Assembly (NCBI RefSeq): GCF_002214605.1
Contig: NZ_CP015193.1
Span: forward strand, 1,860,001 to 1,924,000
Direction: 5' to 3'
DNA from: Thermococcus chitonophagus
Lineage (GTDB): Archaea > Methanobacteriota_B > Thermococci > Thermococcales > Thermococcaceae
DNA length: 64,000 bases
Shown here: one piece after another, positions 9,303 through 19,042 of the stretch
Position numbering within the stretch: position 1 is the first letter of the stretch
Layout: the number at the start of each line of letters is the position of its first letter
Program-made: the position numbers and the translations under genes
The notes under the pieces: model-generated
The model's database searches: none
The model's input: only the letters and a program-made list of their open reading frames with translations
What the model was told of the DNA's origin: nothing

Positions 9303-9995
9303 GCCGAGCTCCTCCACTATCTTTAAAACCTCCCTTAGGTCAGAAATCACGAACTCGCACTCCTTCCAAAGCTCCCTCTTTTCCCCGGTCCTATCCACTA
9401 GAACTGAAAGCATGTCCAGTTGTCTAGCTCCCCCACAGTCCTTAACTGGGTTGTCTCCAACGTATATAGCCTCCTCTCCCTTGACTCCAGCCTTCTTCAA
9501 AGCAACTTCAAAGACCCTGGGATGGGGTTTAAAAAATCCTGCTTCCTCACTCGTCGTTATTGAATCGAACAGATCAAGAATGCCTAAGGCCTCGAGATGA
9601 GCTTTGAGGTAGTCATTGTCGGAGTCAGTAATTAGGCCGACATGATAACCCCCACTCTTCAATTCTTTAAGAACCTCAACAACCTCGGGATAAAGCTTAC
9701 CGTAGGTTTGGTGCATCCTTAAGTGTATCTCCCAAAAGTCCTCAGGAAACTTTATTCCAAACTCCTGGGAAAGTCTCTCCATGATTTCCTCCTCTATGAC
9801 CCTTATCGGCTTGAAGGGCTTCCCTGCATAGCTTGAGAAGGCTTCTCTCGTTAACTTTTCATACTTCTCTAGGAGTTCCTTCGGATCCACATCGGTTCCC
9901 CTTGCAACTTCCTCCATTATCTTGAGGTGAGTTTCAGCTTCAGCTTCATTGCTGAGTAAAGTCCCCACAAAGTCAAAGAACACTGCCTTGATCAT
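9294..9995 (-). CDS. HAD-superfamily phosphatase
   Basis: The 233-residue protein has the HAD motifs in order: DFVGTL (nucleophile Asp near residue 8), the serine/threonine-type motif ITDSDN, a Lys in FFKPHPRVF, and GDNPVKDCGG for Mg2+ binding. A helical cap (residues about 17-95) follows motif I. It hydrolyses a small phosphorylated metabolite, which is not identifiable from sequence. The ATG at 9995 follows TGGTGGTGCT. It is convergent with the phosphatidyltransferase gene, and its 3' end overlaps the box C/D sRNA. Confidence 0.85.
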   Translation of the reverse strand: MIKAVFFDFVGTLLSNEAEAETHLKIMEEVARGTDVDPKELLEKYEKLTREAFSSYAGKPFKPIRVIEEEIMERLSQEFGIKFPEDFWEIHLRMHQTYGKLYPEVVEVLKELKSGGYHVGLITDSDNDYLKAHLEALGILDLFDSITTSEEAGFFKPHPRVFEVALKKAGVKGEEAIYVGDNPVKDCGGARQLDMLSVLVDRTGEKRELWKECEFVISDLREVLKIVEELGGQ

Positions 9996-10034
9996 AGCAC
10001 CACCAGAAATGATAAAGAAAAGGAAGTATTTAAA

Positions 10035-11996
10035 TCAAATGCTCCAATCCACGCCAAGCATCTGACTATAAGCATCGAGAACTTTCTTAAGGTACTCCCT
10101 TGCTGTTCCTATCTTGTCCTTCTCGAATTTCTCAGCCCACTTCTCGTTACCGAACTCCTTGCTACCCGCGGCCACGAGGTCGATAACCCTCATACTGTCC
10201 CAGAAGACTGGGGTGTAACCTGCTTTTCTGGCATAGTCTATTAGTCTCCTGAGCTGCTTCTTGGCATGCTCCTCCATATCAACGTTAACTCCATAAGCTT
10301 CCATGAACAGAGCCTTAAGGACTGGCTTCAGCCACCTTCTGTGGAACCTACACCAACCAATGTTGTCATACCAGAATTCTCCAAGAGCTGAGGAGATTAT
10401 CTTGCTTGCAAGCTCCTCTGGCTCAAGGAAGACGCCAAACTCATAGAACGTCCAGTACCTTCCCTGTATCGGTAGAGGGATGTAGTTTCCAATTGCCCAG
10501 TACATGGTTGGGTTGATTTCACCATCCTCCCCAAGAGGCGTGAAGACTGCGTAGTCCTTGAATGACTCTCCGTAGTTAAGCCTGTCTTTGAACTTCTCGT
10601 CAAGGATTGCACTTGCCTTCCTCTTACCGAGACCAATGATCTTTGCTATTTCGGTCTTCGCAAAGGCAACCGCATGGGCCAATTCAGCTACAAGCTTAGC
10701 GTTAAGCTCACTCGTCTCAATGGGGTTCTGAATCAAGGCATCTTTTGTAAACTCGGGCTTGGCGCTAATTCCGACTTCTTCAGGCTTGAGCAGTCCCCTA
10801 TAGACGAGCTCAAGAACCCATGCTGCAGTTCCACCGAACTCTATCGCATCAAAGCCCATAGCATCGACAGCATGGACGCTTATGTCGCTGGCGTGTAGGG
10901 CAATGCTACCGCTAAGGGGACCATTGGCTTCATAGGGCTCATACTCAACGTGGTGGCCTTTCCTGTGCTTCTTACAGACAACGGGACAGGGCTCTCCACA
11001 CATAGTCCAGTTCTTGGGCTTAATAGCTTCTTCATTGAAGGGTTCCCAGTAGTGCTTCATTATGAGCTCGTGGATTTTTATCCTGTCTTCCTTCGGTATG
11101 TAGGGCATCTGCCAGTTGAGGATGGGTACTAGATCACCCTCTGCTGGATAGTTTCCACCGAAGGTACCACCAGTATTAAGCTTAGGATTGAACCTGTACT
11201 TAACTGTCGCATTGGTTATAACTTCATTGTAGGGCTTCTTATGAACTCCCTCAACGATGCTCTTTGCGTTCTTGAAGTTGCCTATGTCTTCCTTTGGAAA
11301 CTCCCTCTTCCTCTTCTTTCCACCGAAGATTATCGCGACAACGTTGTGTGCCCTTAAAAGGACGCTACCTGAACCTCCTCTCGCCGCCCAGTCCTCACTA
11401 CCAACCATTCTCTTTCCATTTCTCAGTGCCTGGGAGAAAATTGCTCCATAGTTACTGTTCAGAGCGGCCGGGCCAACTACGGCAATCCTGAATTCCATTC
11501 CCTTGAACTGCTCGGCGAAGTTATCAAGGAGGTACTGAGTTAAAGCATAAACACCTTCCTCGCCCTTATAGTCCTTCCATATCTCCATGACCTTTTCAAG
11601 ATCCATCTCATAGAAGTCAACGCTCAAGTTTTCGCCATCGTTCTTGAGTATTATAACCACGGGCTTATCTGCCTTACCGTGGATTTCAACGAAGTCAACA
11701 CCAACGTACTGGAACTGATATGCCGCACCACCCATTGCTGATGGGAAGAGCGTTCCATATAGTGGAGATCTGAAGAAGAACATCAACCTGTGGGATCCTG
11801 GAAGGGCCGAACCTGCAAAAGGCCCCCTCCCCATTATTACAATGTTCCTTGGGTCATAAGGGTCTATCTCGTACGTCTTGAGTTCATTGTGAACGTGTAT
11901 TCCGTAGTCGATTATACCGTAGACGTCTTCCTTCTCGAACTCCTGGAATTCTACTTCCTTCTTTCCCACATCGAGCTTCAGAACTGAGAACTTCAT
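10035..11996 (-). CDS. gor: Glyceraldehyde-3-phosphate:ferredoxin oxidoreductase (tungsten enzyme)
   Basis: GAPOR oxidises glyceraldehyde-3-phosphate directly to 3-phosphoglycerate with ferredoxin as acceptor, the one-step glycolytic bypass of Thermococcales. The 653 residues equal the known Pyrococcus GAPOR length and separate it from AOR and FOR (about 605-620). The [4Fe-4S] ligands are CGEPCPVVC near residue 335 and a later Cys in GWCRFH. Pterin-binding stretches such as GRGPFAGSALPGSHR and GGAAYQFQYVG are intact. The start ATG at 11996 has GGGAGG upstream. A TATA-like TTTAAA lies near 12051, with a degenerate glycolytic motif between it and the start. Confidence 0.93.
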   Translation of the reverse strand: MKFSVLKLDVGKKEVEFQEFEKEDVYGIIDYGIHVHNELKTYEIDPYDPRNIVIMGRGPFAGSALPGSHRLMFFFRSPLYGTLFPSAMGGAAYQFQYVGVDFVEIHGKADKPVVIILKNDGENLSVDFYEMDLEKVMEIWKDYKGEEGVYALTQYLLDNFAEQFKGMEFRIAVVGPAALNSNYGAIFSQALRNGKRMVGSEDWAARGGSGSVLLRAHNVVAIIFGGKKRKREFPKEDIGNFKNAKSIVEGVHKKPYNEVITNATVKYRFNPKLNTGGTFGGNYPAEGDLVPILNWQMPYIPKEDRIKIHELIMKHYWEPFNEEAIKPKNWTMCGEPCPVVCKKHRKGHHVEYEPYEANGPLSGSIALHASDISVHAVDAMGFDAIEFGGTAAWVLELVYRGLLKPEEVGISAKPEFTKDALIQNPIETSELNAKLVAELAHAVAFAKTEIAKIIGLGKRKASAILDEKFKDRLNYGESFKDYAVFTPLGEDGEINPTMYWAIGNYIPLPIQGRYWTFYEFGVFLEPEELASKIISSALGEFWYDNIGWCRFHRRWLKPVLKALFMEAYGVNVDMEEHAKKQLRRLIDYARKAGYTPVFWDSMRVIDLVAAGSKEFGNEKWAEKFEKDKIGTAREYLKKVLDAYSQMLGVDWSI

Positions 11997-12014
11997 GAGG
12001 CCTCCCTCCGATTA

Positions 12015-12031
12015 TACCACTCCCAGTGACG
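12015..12031. promoter_or_regulatory. Degenerate Thermococcales glycolytic motif (TGM) upstream of gor
   Basis: TACCAC-TCCCA-GTGACG matches the TGM consensus TATCAC-N5-GTGATA at 9 of 12 positions. It lies between the TATA-like element (about 12047-12057) and the gor start codon, where the sugar-responsive regulator Tgr/TrmBL1 would block transcription. It is weaker than the site before the glucokinase gene. Confidence 0.4.
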
Positions 12032-12036
12032 TGATT

Positions 12037-13095
12037 TTAATGGAAGTGTTTAAAAGTTTTTGTGCTCAACTTTGCCAAATAGCCATACATGTGCAGCGCA
12101 AAGTAAAAGAGGGCCAAGAACCAGAGCACTATCGGGAAAAGGAGAGCTTCAATGACTTTTCCGCCCTCAAATATAATCGGAAGGAGCATTGTAAAGACTT
12201 CAAACGCTATAAAAGCTAACAGGAATATAAATTCACCTTTTGTTAAGAAAATTATCGGAAGGAGAATATCGAGGAGTGCAATGAAGTCCCCGAGGAGCAA
12301 CATAGTATAGTCCCTAAGCTCGAGGTGAGCGAGATCCCCTAGAAACCACCTCTTCCTCTGCTCCCACAGCTCTCTAAGAGTTATCGGCATTCTCGTGAAA
12401 AGCTTGGCCTTTGGAGCATAAACCACCTTCCCAAACTTCTTCAAAGCTTTTGTTGTCGCGTAGTCTTCGACTTGACTATCCACAATTCCGCCTATCTTGA
12501 GCAAAGCATCCCTCCTGTATGCGGATAGGGGCCCTGGGGCCAAGGTTAGATCATCAAGCTCCCTCGCCCTCCTGTACATCGCGATCCTTAGATGCTCTAT
12601 GTCCTGAACTAACGTAAGGAATGACTCAACGACGACCCTTATCTGGCCGCCAACAGCTAAAACATCCTGAGAGTAGAACCTCTCAAGCAACCTCCTTACG
12701 GCATCCTTCGCCATGAAAGAGTCAGCATCAGTAGTAACTATCACATCCCCAGTAGCGAGCTTGATACCATGATTAAGGGCCCATGCCTTCCCCCCGTGCT
12801 CAACTCTGATTACCTTGACCCTGGGATCCCTAACTGACCTAGCTTTCTCGTACGTTCTATCTTCGCTTCCATCGTCAACAACTATGACCTCCTTAACGGG
12901 GTAGTCCTGGTCAAGAACGGCCCTTATAGCTCTCTCTATGTTTTCCTCCTCATTATAAGCCGGAATCACTACGGAGACTGTAGGATTCCACTCCACAGTT
13001 TTGTAACCTCTAAGCAAACCCAGGATATAGCGGAGGAAGAAGTAGCCATCCCATATAAAAACTATCAAAAGGAGGAGAAGCTCAATCCTCAACAC
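12037..13095 (-). CDS. Membrane GT2-family glycosyltransferase
   Basis: The 352-residue protein has an N-terminal membrane segment, a GT-A catalytic domain and about three C-terminal membrane segments. Signature elements are VSVVIPAYNEEENI, VVDDGSEDRT, the metal-binding TTDADSF, and the processive-type QRKRW. This architecture is that of cellulose/hyaluronan-synthase-like enzymes. The polymer is unknown; surface polysaccharide or N-glycan work is possible. The GTG start at 13095 overlaps the small gene upstream by 14 bases and follows GGGGGT, so translation is coupled to the lonB-linked unit. Confidence 0.85.
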   Translation of the reverse strand: MLRIELLLLLIVFIWDGYFFLRYILGLLRGYKTVEWNPTVSVVIPAYNEEENIERAIRAVLDQDYPVKEVIVVDDGSEDRTYEKARSVRDPRVKVIRVEHGGKAWALNHGIKLATGDVIVTTDADSFMAKDAVRRLLERFYSQDVLAVGGQIRVVVESFLTLVQDIEHLRIAMYRRARELDDLTLAPGPLSAYRRDALLKIGGIVDSQVEDYATTKALKKFGKVVYAPKAKLFTRMPITLRELWEQRKRWFLGDLAHLELRDYTMLLLGDFIALLDILLPIIFLTKGEFIFLLAFIAFEVFTMLLPIIFEGGKVIEALLFPIVLWFLALFYFALHMYGYLAKLSTKTFKHFH

Positions 13096-13342
13096 TTACC
13101 CCCGCCATCTCGTATATCTTCCTCGCTATCTCCTCAGCCTTCTTCTCGTCCCTAAGCTCCTTGATTATTATCTTGCCACTTGGGTAAACGCTAACCTCGT
13201 AGCCCTCAAATTCCGCAACGAGCATTATCCCAGGGATTAAGGTCTTCACCTTGTAGCCTTTGGCTTTCATTTCGTTTGCGAGCTTTGAGACGTCAAGCTT
13301 TATCTCCTTCCAGAGGTACAGCTGAACCAGAACTCCCCCCAT
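13082..13342 (-). CDS. Small conserved protein with a TBP-like half-domain pattern
   Basis: The 86-residue protein (from the ATG at 13342) is not assigned to a family by me. The pattern [20 protein letters not shown] followed by [22 protein letters not shown] recalls one repeat of the TBP fold (beta strands, PSGK turn, long helix). That is inference only. Translation starts inside the 3' end of lonB (50-base overlap) and stops inside the glycosyltransferase start, so the three genes form one transcription unit. The start is uncertain because no clear ribosome binding site is seen. Confidence 0.6.
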   Translation of the reverse strand: MGGVLVQLYLWKEIKLDVSKLANEMKAKGYKVKTLIPGIMLVAEFEGYEVSVYPSGKIIIKELRDEKKAEEIARKIYEMAGVSVED

Positions 13343-16250
13343 GCTCGTGCACGGCTTCGCCACCAGCATTTCCGGCAACCCCCATGGGAAGGCTATTCCT
13401 TACCTTCTCAATCAACTTCCTCTTCTTCTCGCTCTCCACGAGGGCTATCTCCAACACTTCATCAATCCTCTCAACCGGGATTATCTTAATCTTTGCCCTC
13501 TTGTCCGAACTTAGGAAGACATCCTTCTCGTTAGCCTTGGGTATTATTACCTCCTTTATTCCAGCTTCTATTGCTGCTTCAATCTTGGGAGTTACACCAC
13601 CAACCGGCAGGACTTCGCCCCTTACGCTCAGAGAACCTGTCATTGCAACGTCCTGCCTCACAGGAATTTCCTCTAAAGCTGAGATTACCGCGGTGGCAAC
13701 GCTTATGCTCGCCGAATCACCTTCAACGCCCTCGTAGGTTTGCAGGAACTGGACGTGGATGTCGTAACGGCTTATATCCTCACCCTTGTACCTCTTTATT
13801 ATAGCGGAAACGTTCTGGACTGCCTCCCTAGCGATCTCGCCAAGCTTTCCTGTTACTATTATCTTACCCTCCTCCTTGCTCGCAGCTGGAGCGACTATTG
13901 CCTCTATCGGAAGAACGATACCGCTCATCTCCCCAATTACGGCCAGACCATTGACCCTACCTACCTCACCGCCCTCAACCCTGATTACTTGGTACTCCTT
14001 CTTCCTCTCTATGTACCAGTCCGCGAGCTGCTTCTCGAGAGGCTTAGCGAGCTTAAGAGCCTCAAGAACATCTTCCCTAGTCACGTACTTCTTGCCCTTC
14101 CTCACCGCTATGTCACCTGCGGCCCTAACAACACCACCAAGGTCTCTGAGCCTTAAGGTGAGGTGGCCCTTCCTTCCCGCTCTCTTTTGGGCCTCCCTGA
14201 TTATCTCCTCCACAGCATCCCTAGTGAAGTGCGGAATCCTCCCGTCCTTCTTGACTTCCTGGGCGACGAACTGGACTAACTTCCTTCTGTTCTCGGGAGT
14301 GTCAGGCATTGTAGTCCTCATGTAAACTTCATAACCGTAACCCCTTATCCTTGAGCGCAGAGCCGGGTGCATCTTCTCTATTGTATCGAGGTTGCCCGCG
14401 GCAACCAAGATGAAGTCGCATGGCACTGGCTCAGTTCTAACCATTGCTCCACTTGAGAGCTCGCTTTGGCCGGTAATCGGGAACTTCTTCTCCTGCATAG
14501 CGGTGAGCAGGCTCTGTTGCATCTTCAGGCTCAAGGTCGCGATCTCATCTATGAAGAGGACTCCCTTGTGGGCCCTGTGGATCATTCCGGGCTCGACCCT
14601 CTCGTGGGCTGGGGTTCCCAATCCTCCTGAGTTCTTAACGAGCAAACCATTGGCCAAGAGGTTGCCGGTCTCTGTTGTTACGTTGTATGTTTCTGAGACC
14701 TGGACTTCAATATCGACATCCTTGAAGTTATCTCGGATTGATTTTATGTATTCAAGCCCCCGAACTAGTTTCTCCGCTTTTTCTTTGTTATACATTGGCA
14801 GTAATTCTTTCAGGAATACCTCCACATTCTTTGGTTTATGGCTAATTAATAGCCTTAAGAGGACATTACCCCTCTCTGTTTTCTTCTCAGATATAGAGTT
14901 TGCCTTTATGCCCAGAACCAACAATAACAGTTTTATCTCTTCAAGGAATTTTCTCCTGTTTTCAACTAAATTGGGAGTCGTTGCTATGCTAAAAGTGAGA
15001 GTCCCCTCAAGGTATCTCTTTTTGCCATAATTATAAACACTACCGTCTGAGTCGAATAATCCTCTCAAAAATTCCCTTATGGTATCTTTTGACACCATAA
15101 CAAATGGAGGAACTTTTATCTCCTGGGTTGTTTTTTTACCTACAGGAAATCCTAATGCAACGAAGAACCTTATTATCCTCCTATCCGTCGTTCTAAAGAT
15201 GTAACTGGTGCCTCTAGCAGAGTCATTTTTCCTTATTTCATAGGGAAACCCCCCAAATATATCAGCGAGATCCTCCTTAATCTTGTTTAATGTATCTACA
15301 TTCGAAGAGATTATCGAGAAGGTATTCATTCTAATGTCAATACTACCATCGCCAAGAGCGTATCCGTAAAGCCGTGCTATTTTTGGTAACCTGGGGTCAT
15401 TTGAATATAAGGGTATCAAATCAAGCTTCTTTAACTCTTCAAGCAATTGCACGCTCTTTGGCTTCATTCCTTGGTACCACCATCTTAGGGTGCTTTCTTT
15501 TATTTTCAAGATCTTAGCAGCTCTCTTATATCCGACCTTAGGGTTCCTTTCCCTGAATTCGAGCCATAGTTTGTACTGCCTGAACTTTGTAAGCTCCTCA
15601 TTACCATAAGTTCTAACTATATCCTCCTCTGTTAGAACTGGGAACTCTGTATATATAAGGGGCTCTCCTGAATAATCTCTAGCCTCGATTAGTCCTTTTT
15701 CTGAATATACCTTATGTTCGGGGGTCAAGATGACTACTTTCCCATTGTACTCCACAGGGACAACATTAAATTCTCCAATTCTCTTATTTACTGCAAGTAC
15801 CTTCGTTTCTTTGAGTTTTCCATTTTCATAGGTATAGACGTAATAGTTCTTATCCCTAATGTCAACTCCTATGTACTTAACTCCATTAATCTCCAGCTCC
15901 CTAACCCTGTCTTTGTATTTACTGATTATTGAGTCCACGAAGTCCCCAATCTTCATTAATCTTATACCTTGTTCCGATTTTATCAACACTATGTCACTTA
16001 CCACGAACGATTGGAAAGGATCGTGACGCACGTCGCCAAGGAGAGCGCCCGCATGGGCTCCTGTAGCGTCGACAAAGGGCGCTTTCTTCCTTCCACAGTT
16101 GTCAACCAACAGCTTTGGAACTAGAGCTTGAGTCTTGAACCTCATGTTAGCTACAGCCATTAAAGCCACGAGAATCACAAAAACTCCAAGGAGGATTGTG
16201 TTTGGATCTCCCTTACTCATGAATATTGCCATTGCGACTACGAAGAACAC
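13293..16250 (-). CDS. lonB: Membrane-bound LonB protease with intein, N-terminally truncated
   Basis: Archaeal LonB is a membrane-anchored ATP-dependent protease. This frame has two membrane segments (about residues 1-35), [20 protein letters not shown], a 460-residue intein, Walker B ([11 protein letters not shown]), and the Lon catalytic Ser in GDSASISVA with its Lys in [12 protein letters not shown]. The normal first 120-140 residues, including the Walker A loop, are absent. Upstream the frame stays open as [17 protein letters not shown] but has no start codon, and the DNA then becomes xpb sequence. ATP-driven unfolding should be lost unless the missing part lies elsewhere. The GTG at 16250 is only a formal start. 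Confidence 0.8.
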   Translation of the reverse strand: MFFVVAMAIFMSKGDPNTILLGVFVILVALMAVANMRFKTQALVPKLLVDNCGRKKAPFVDATGAHAGALLGDVRHDPFQSFVVSDIVLIKSEQGIRLMKIGDFVDSIISKYKDRVRELEINGVKYIGVDIRDKNYYVYTYENGKLKETKVLAVNKRIGEFNVVPVEYNGKVVILTPEHKVYSEKGLIEARDYSGEPLIYTEFPVLTEEDIVRTYGNEELTKFRQYKLWLEFRERNPKVGYKRAAKILKIKESTLRWWYQGMKPKSVQLLEELKKLDLIPLYSNDPRLPKIARLYGYALGDGSIDIRMNTFSIISSNVDTLNKIKEDLADIFGGFPYEIRKNDSARGTSYIFRTTDRRIIRFFVALGFPVGKKTTQEIKVPPFVMVSKDTIREFLRGLFDSDGSVYNYGKKRYLEGTLTFSIATTPNLVENRRKFLEEIKLLLLVLGIKANSISEKKTERGNVLLRLLISHKPKNVEVFLKELLPMYNKEKAEKLVRGLEYIKSIRDNFKDVDIEVQVSETYNVTTETGNLLANGLLVKNSGGLGTPAHERVEPGMIHRAHKGVLFIDEIATLSLKMQQSLLTAMQEKKFPITGQSELSSGAMVRTEPVPCDFILVAAGNLDTIEKMHPALRSRIRGYGYEVYMRTTMPDTPENRRKLVQFVAQEVKKDGRIPHFTRDAVEEIIREAQKRAGRKGHLTLRLRDLGGVVRAAGDIAVRKGKKYVTREDVLEALKLAKPLEKQLADWYIERKKEYQVIRVEGGEVGRVNGLAVIGEMSGIVLPIEAIVAPAASKEEGKIIVTGKLGEIAREAVQNVSAIIKRYKGEDISRYDIHVQFLQTYEGVEGDSASISVATAVISALEEIPVRQDVAMTGSLSVRGEVLPVGGVTPKIEAAIEAGIKEVIIPKANEKDVFLSSDKRAKIKIIPVERIDEVLEIALVESEKKRKLIEKVRNSLPMGVAGNAGGEAVHEHGGSSGSAVPLEGDKA
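14631..16010 (-). other. Intein in LonB with LAGLIDADG homing endonuclease
   Basis: It interrupts LonB between HDPFQ and [10 protein letters not shown], within the AAA+ domain, and encodes 460 residues. It begins with Ser (SFVVSDIVL). It has the block B TPEHKVY, two LAGLIDADG motifs ([11 protein letters not shown] and [11 protein letters not shown]), and ends [11 protein letters not shown] before a +1 Ser. The terminal Asn is kept but the usual preceding His is Lys. A helix-turn-helix-like insert ([20 protein letters not shown]) lies before the endonuclease. Splicing is expected to rejoin the Lon halves. Confidence 0.88.
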
Positions 16251-16269
16251 GAAGAACAGCAGGTAAGAT

Positions 16270-16944
16270 TTAATGCTCTCCTGCTCCTTTGCTTGGTAGT
16301 AAGGTGTGAAGGTTATCCGCCCTCTCGGGAAATGCGGTTAATCCCAACCTATAAGGAGCGGCACTCATCTGGGCTATATTCCTGTAGGCCTCTGAGGGAA
16401 GGTGGTGGCATTCGTCAAACACTATAAGGAAGAACTTATCCCCCAGGATTTCAGCGTTTATGTAGGCTGAGTCATAAGTTGTGACCGTTATAGGCTTCAG
16501 CTCCTTTTTCTTTCCCGAGAATTCTCCAACTTCACCGAAAATGCTGAGCCTCTCCTTCCACTGCTCCAGCAGAGCAAGGGTCGGGACGACTACTAGCGTA
16601 GATAGTGACAGCCTTCTTATGATCTCCATGGCAATTATTGTCTTCCCAGAGCCCGTCGGCAGAACTATTATTCCCTTCTTCTCCTTCATCCACTTCTCGA
16701 CAGCTTCAACCTGGTAATCCCTAAGCTCAAACTCAACCTCATCGTACACGGGAGAAGGAATTGCATTCTCGAAGACGTGATCCTCGAATTCAATATTTTC
16801 CTGGGTTAGAAACTCGACTATGTCTCTATACCTGTAACCTAGAGCCCTGTAGCACTTACACCTAGGATCCCACTTGGCGTGAGGTACGTAGCCTTGTCCC
16901 TCTACCCTTATCGTTCCTTTGTCGTAGTAGAGCTTCATCCTCAT
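16270..16944 (-). CDS. xpb: XPB/Rad25 DNA helicase, truncated after the first helicase domain
   Basis: The 224-residue product matches the N-terminal half of archaeal XPB (about 440-450 residues), an SF2 helicase of nucleotide excision repair that works with Bax1. Visible motifs are the damage-recognition N-terminus, Walker A LPTGSGKT, motif II DECHH and motif III LTA (within [11 protein letters not shown]). Homology ends around NLHTLLP. The remaining residues (SKGAGEH) come from the lonB sequence read in another frame. The second RecA domain, with the Arg finger and the thumb, is lost. As written, the protein cannot act as a helicase. Confidence 0.82.
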   Translation of the reverse strand: MRMKLYYDKGTIRVEGQGYVPHAKWDPRCKCYRALGYRYRDIVEFLTQENIEFEDHVFENAIPSPVYDEVEFELRDYQVEAVEKWMKEKKGIIVLPTGSGKTIIAMEIIRRLSLSTLVVVPTLALLEQWKERLSIFGEVGEFSGKKKELKPITVTTYDSAYINAEILGDKFFLIVFDECHHLPSEAYRNIAQMSAAPYRLGLTAFPERADNLHTLLPSKGAGEH

Positions 16945-16976
16945 AACCTTTAACTAGCCCAAATTAAACTTTTAGC

Positions 16977-18110
16977 ATGCTTCCAAAGGATCTCCTAGAT
17001 GCGAGAAGGAGAAGTGGTAGGATTTACCTAAATTTCGCAACCCAGGATCACCTAAAATTGGCCAAAGCAGTCATAGTTGCCTTTAAATCAAGCATTGGTC
17101 AAAGCTATGGGGAGCTGCAGGAGAAGTTGAGCCACATGGAGAGGGCCGAAAACTATAGGAAGGTCAGGGGATTTGCTAGGATTATAGAGAGGGAGTGCAG
17201 GTTCGAAAGGCCAACCTCCCTTGATCCCCCAAAAGTTAGGAAGTTGCTTTGGGAGAGGGGGTACGTTACAAGCGAGCTTGAGAGGGCTAAGGTTCTCCAC
17301 GAGGTCGCTGAAAGCTTGGGGGTCAGTATTGAGGAAGTTGAAAGGGCTATGTTCGCTGATCTTGACGAGGAGAAGGTACTAGCGGAGGTTCCCGACATCT
17401 CGCCGGAAGAGCTCATAAGGAGATACAACCTCTCCTTACTGCAAACGCTGATGTTCAACGCCCTAAGGATGACCTTTAAGATCTCATCCAACTTTAAGGA
17501 GGTCTTTAGGGCCATAAAGAGGCTCGGATTAATGTACGAGATTTACGGAGAGAAGATAGAGGTTACCGGACCGGCCTCCCTCCTAAAGCTCACGAGAAAG
17601 TATGGCACCTCGCTCGCAAAGCTGATCCCAGGAATAGTGAAGGCCGAAGAATGGTGGATTTTTGCTGAAGTGCTCGAGGATAAGAGAATTTATAGGTTCG
17701 AGCTCTCAAGCGAGGATGAAGTTTTACTGCCCAAGATGGAAGTTGAGGTGGAGTATGACTCCTCACTCGAGAGGGAGTTCGCCGGAAAGATTAAGAGGAT
17801 CCTGGGGGCCAACGTAATTTACGAGCCTGGGATACTTAAGGCTGGAGACTACATTTATATTCCAGACTTCTTGATCGAGAAGAATGGGAGGAAAGTGTAC
17901 ATCGAGATAGCCGGCTTCTGGACGAGGGAGTACATAAGGAGAAAGCTGAAGAAGCTCAAGGAGTTGGATGAGCCTTTGATAATAATAGCAAATGATGAGC
18001 TGTTGGCAGAGAAGCTCTCCAAGGTCGGTAAGGAAGTAATACTCATGAAGAAGGGCAAGATCCCCTATAAGGAGGTCATCATGAAGATAAAGGAATATCT
18101 CAAATCTTAG
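16977..18110 (+). CDS. bax1: Bax1 nuclease (DUF790), XPB partner
   Basis: The 377-residue protein matches Bax1, the archaeal endonuclease that forms a complex with XPB and incises unwound DNA. The C-terminal part has a PD-(D/E)XK-like core, IPDFLIEKNGRKVYIEIAGF. The N-terminal part is helical, with VRKLLWERG and SLLQTLMFNALRMTFK. The start ATG at 16977 lies 32 bases from the divergent xpb start, so both promoters share this space. bax1 appears intact while its partner xpb is cut. The 3' end overlaps the convergent ASCH gene by 11 bases. Confidence 0.85.
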   Translation: MLPKDLLDARRRSGRIYLNFATQDHLKLAKAVIVAFKSSIGQSYGELQEKLSHMERAENYRKVRGFARIIERECRFERPTSLDPPKVRKLLWERGYVTSELERAKVLHEVAESLGVSIEEVERAMFADLDEEKVLAEVPDISPEELIRRYNLSLLQTLMFNALRMTFKISSNFKEVFRAIKRLGLMYEIYGEKIEVTGPASLLKLTRKYGTSLAKLIPGIVKAEEWWIFAEVLEDKRIYRFELSSEDEVLLPKMEVEVEYDSSLEREFAGKIKRILGANVIYEPGILKAGDYIYIPDFLIEKNGRKVYIEIAGFWTREYIRRKLKKLKELDEPLIIIANDELLAEKLSKVGKEVILMKKGKIPYKEVIMKIKEYLKS

Positions 18111-18672
18111 GCTCCATAATTCCCCTCTTCTTCAGCTCCTCATATGCCTTCCTGAGAACTTCCCTTATCTTGTACCTCTTGTTGAGCCCACCAAGCTTCA
18201 TTGCCGCCTTTCTAAGGCTGCCCTCCTTTAAGAACAGCTTCAACAGGGCAATCTCCTCAAAGCTCAGGTTATCCAAGTGCTTTAATGCGAGCTCAGCTAT
18301 TTCAATCGGATTGTTGCCCTCGTAGGGATAGTCTGCTGAGAGGATTGGCTTGTCAAGTACTTTAACCATCTCAAACTCCACTATCGTTGCCGGGGAGTTA
18401 GGCTTAACGAACTTGTAGTGCTGTCTTAAGGCCTCAATTAATTCCTCCCTATTCCTGAAGCCGTCCTTCCTTGCATCTTCATCCGTTAGTTCAGCTACTG
18501 TCTTTGTTTCAACCCTAGTAATCTTGGCCTTCCCTAGGACGTATCCTCCGGCGTGAACCAAAACTTCTTCTCCTGGCCTTAGGTTTATCTTCTTGCCCAG
18601 CCTTATCGTGGCCTTCTTTCTCCCCGAGAGTATGTCATCCTTGTACCTTCCGTCGAACTTCAGGTTCTTCAC
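18100..18672 (-). CDS. ASCH-domain protein with C-terminal helical domain
   Basis: Residues 1-110 form an ASCH (PUA-like) fold: [21 protein letters not shown] at the start is the typical RNA/nucleotide-binding entry, then [19 protein letters not shown]. Residues about 125-190 ([20 protein letters not shown]) resemble a helix-turn-helix. ASCH proteins bind RNA or act on modified nucleosides; the role here is unknown. It begins 3 bases inside the preceding ASCH gene's stop region, so the two ASCH genes form an operon. Confidence 0.78.
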   Translation of the reverse strand: MKNLKFDGRYKDDILSGRKKATIRLGKKINLRPGEEVLVHAGGYVLGKAKITRVETKTVAELTDEDARKDGFRNREELIEALRQHYKFVKPNSPATIVEFEMVKVLDKPILSADYPYEGNNPIEIAELALKHLDNLSFEEIALLKLFLKEGSLRKAAMKLGGLNKRYKIREVLRKAYEELKKRGIMEPKI

Positions 18673-19010
18673 TTTTTACCCCTCCCCAGGATCCTGAACT
18701 TTATTGCGAGAACTCCATAGCGGTACTCCTTCCACTTGGGGTACATGTTATGGAACCTCTTTAGGGCCCTCTCGAAGCTCGGCTCGTCGGGGAAGATCTT
18801 ATCTATGGGTTCCTCTCTGAGTACCTGCCTAAAGGTTTCATAGTGCTTGACCTCTAAGACCTCAGCCGGTATTAGGTCGTTGAATATGATTTTATCCCCC
18901 TTCTTCATTCCCTTAAGCTGAGGATAGGCAACTCTAACCTCTATTCTCTTCTTTCCGGACTTTACCATCTCCAAATATTCATCCCTAAGGTAGAGGCGGT
19001 AAACTCTCAT
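18669..19010 (-). CDS. ASCH-domain protein
   Basis: The 113-residue protein starts [20 protein letters not shown], the N-terminal beta-helix signature of ASCH/PUA-like proteins, followed by [18 protein letters not shown] and a pocket region. The ATG at 19010 was chosen because homology begins there. No Shine-Dalgarno is seen, but a TATA-like TTTATTT lies about 25 bases upstream, so the mRNA is probably leaderless. Ligand unknown. Confidence 0.75.
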   Translation of the reverse strand: MRVYRLYLRDEYLEMVKSGKKRIEVRVAYPQLKGMKKGDKIIFNDLIPAEVLEVKHYETFRQVLREEPIDKIFPDEPSFERALKRFHNMYPKWKEYRYGVLAIKFRILGRGKK

Positions 19011-19042
19011 CGCGCTAAACTTTGCAAATAAAGTTAAAAATG

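Noticed and set aside
13571-15030. Overlapping plus-strand frames across lonB
   Set aside because: They are shadows of the lonB and intein coding strand with no start signals or family features.
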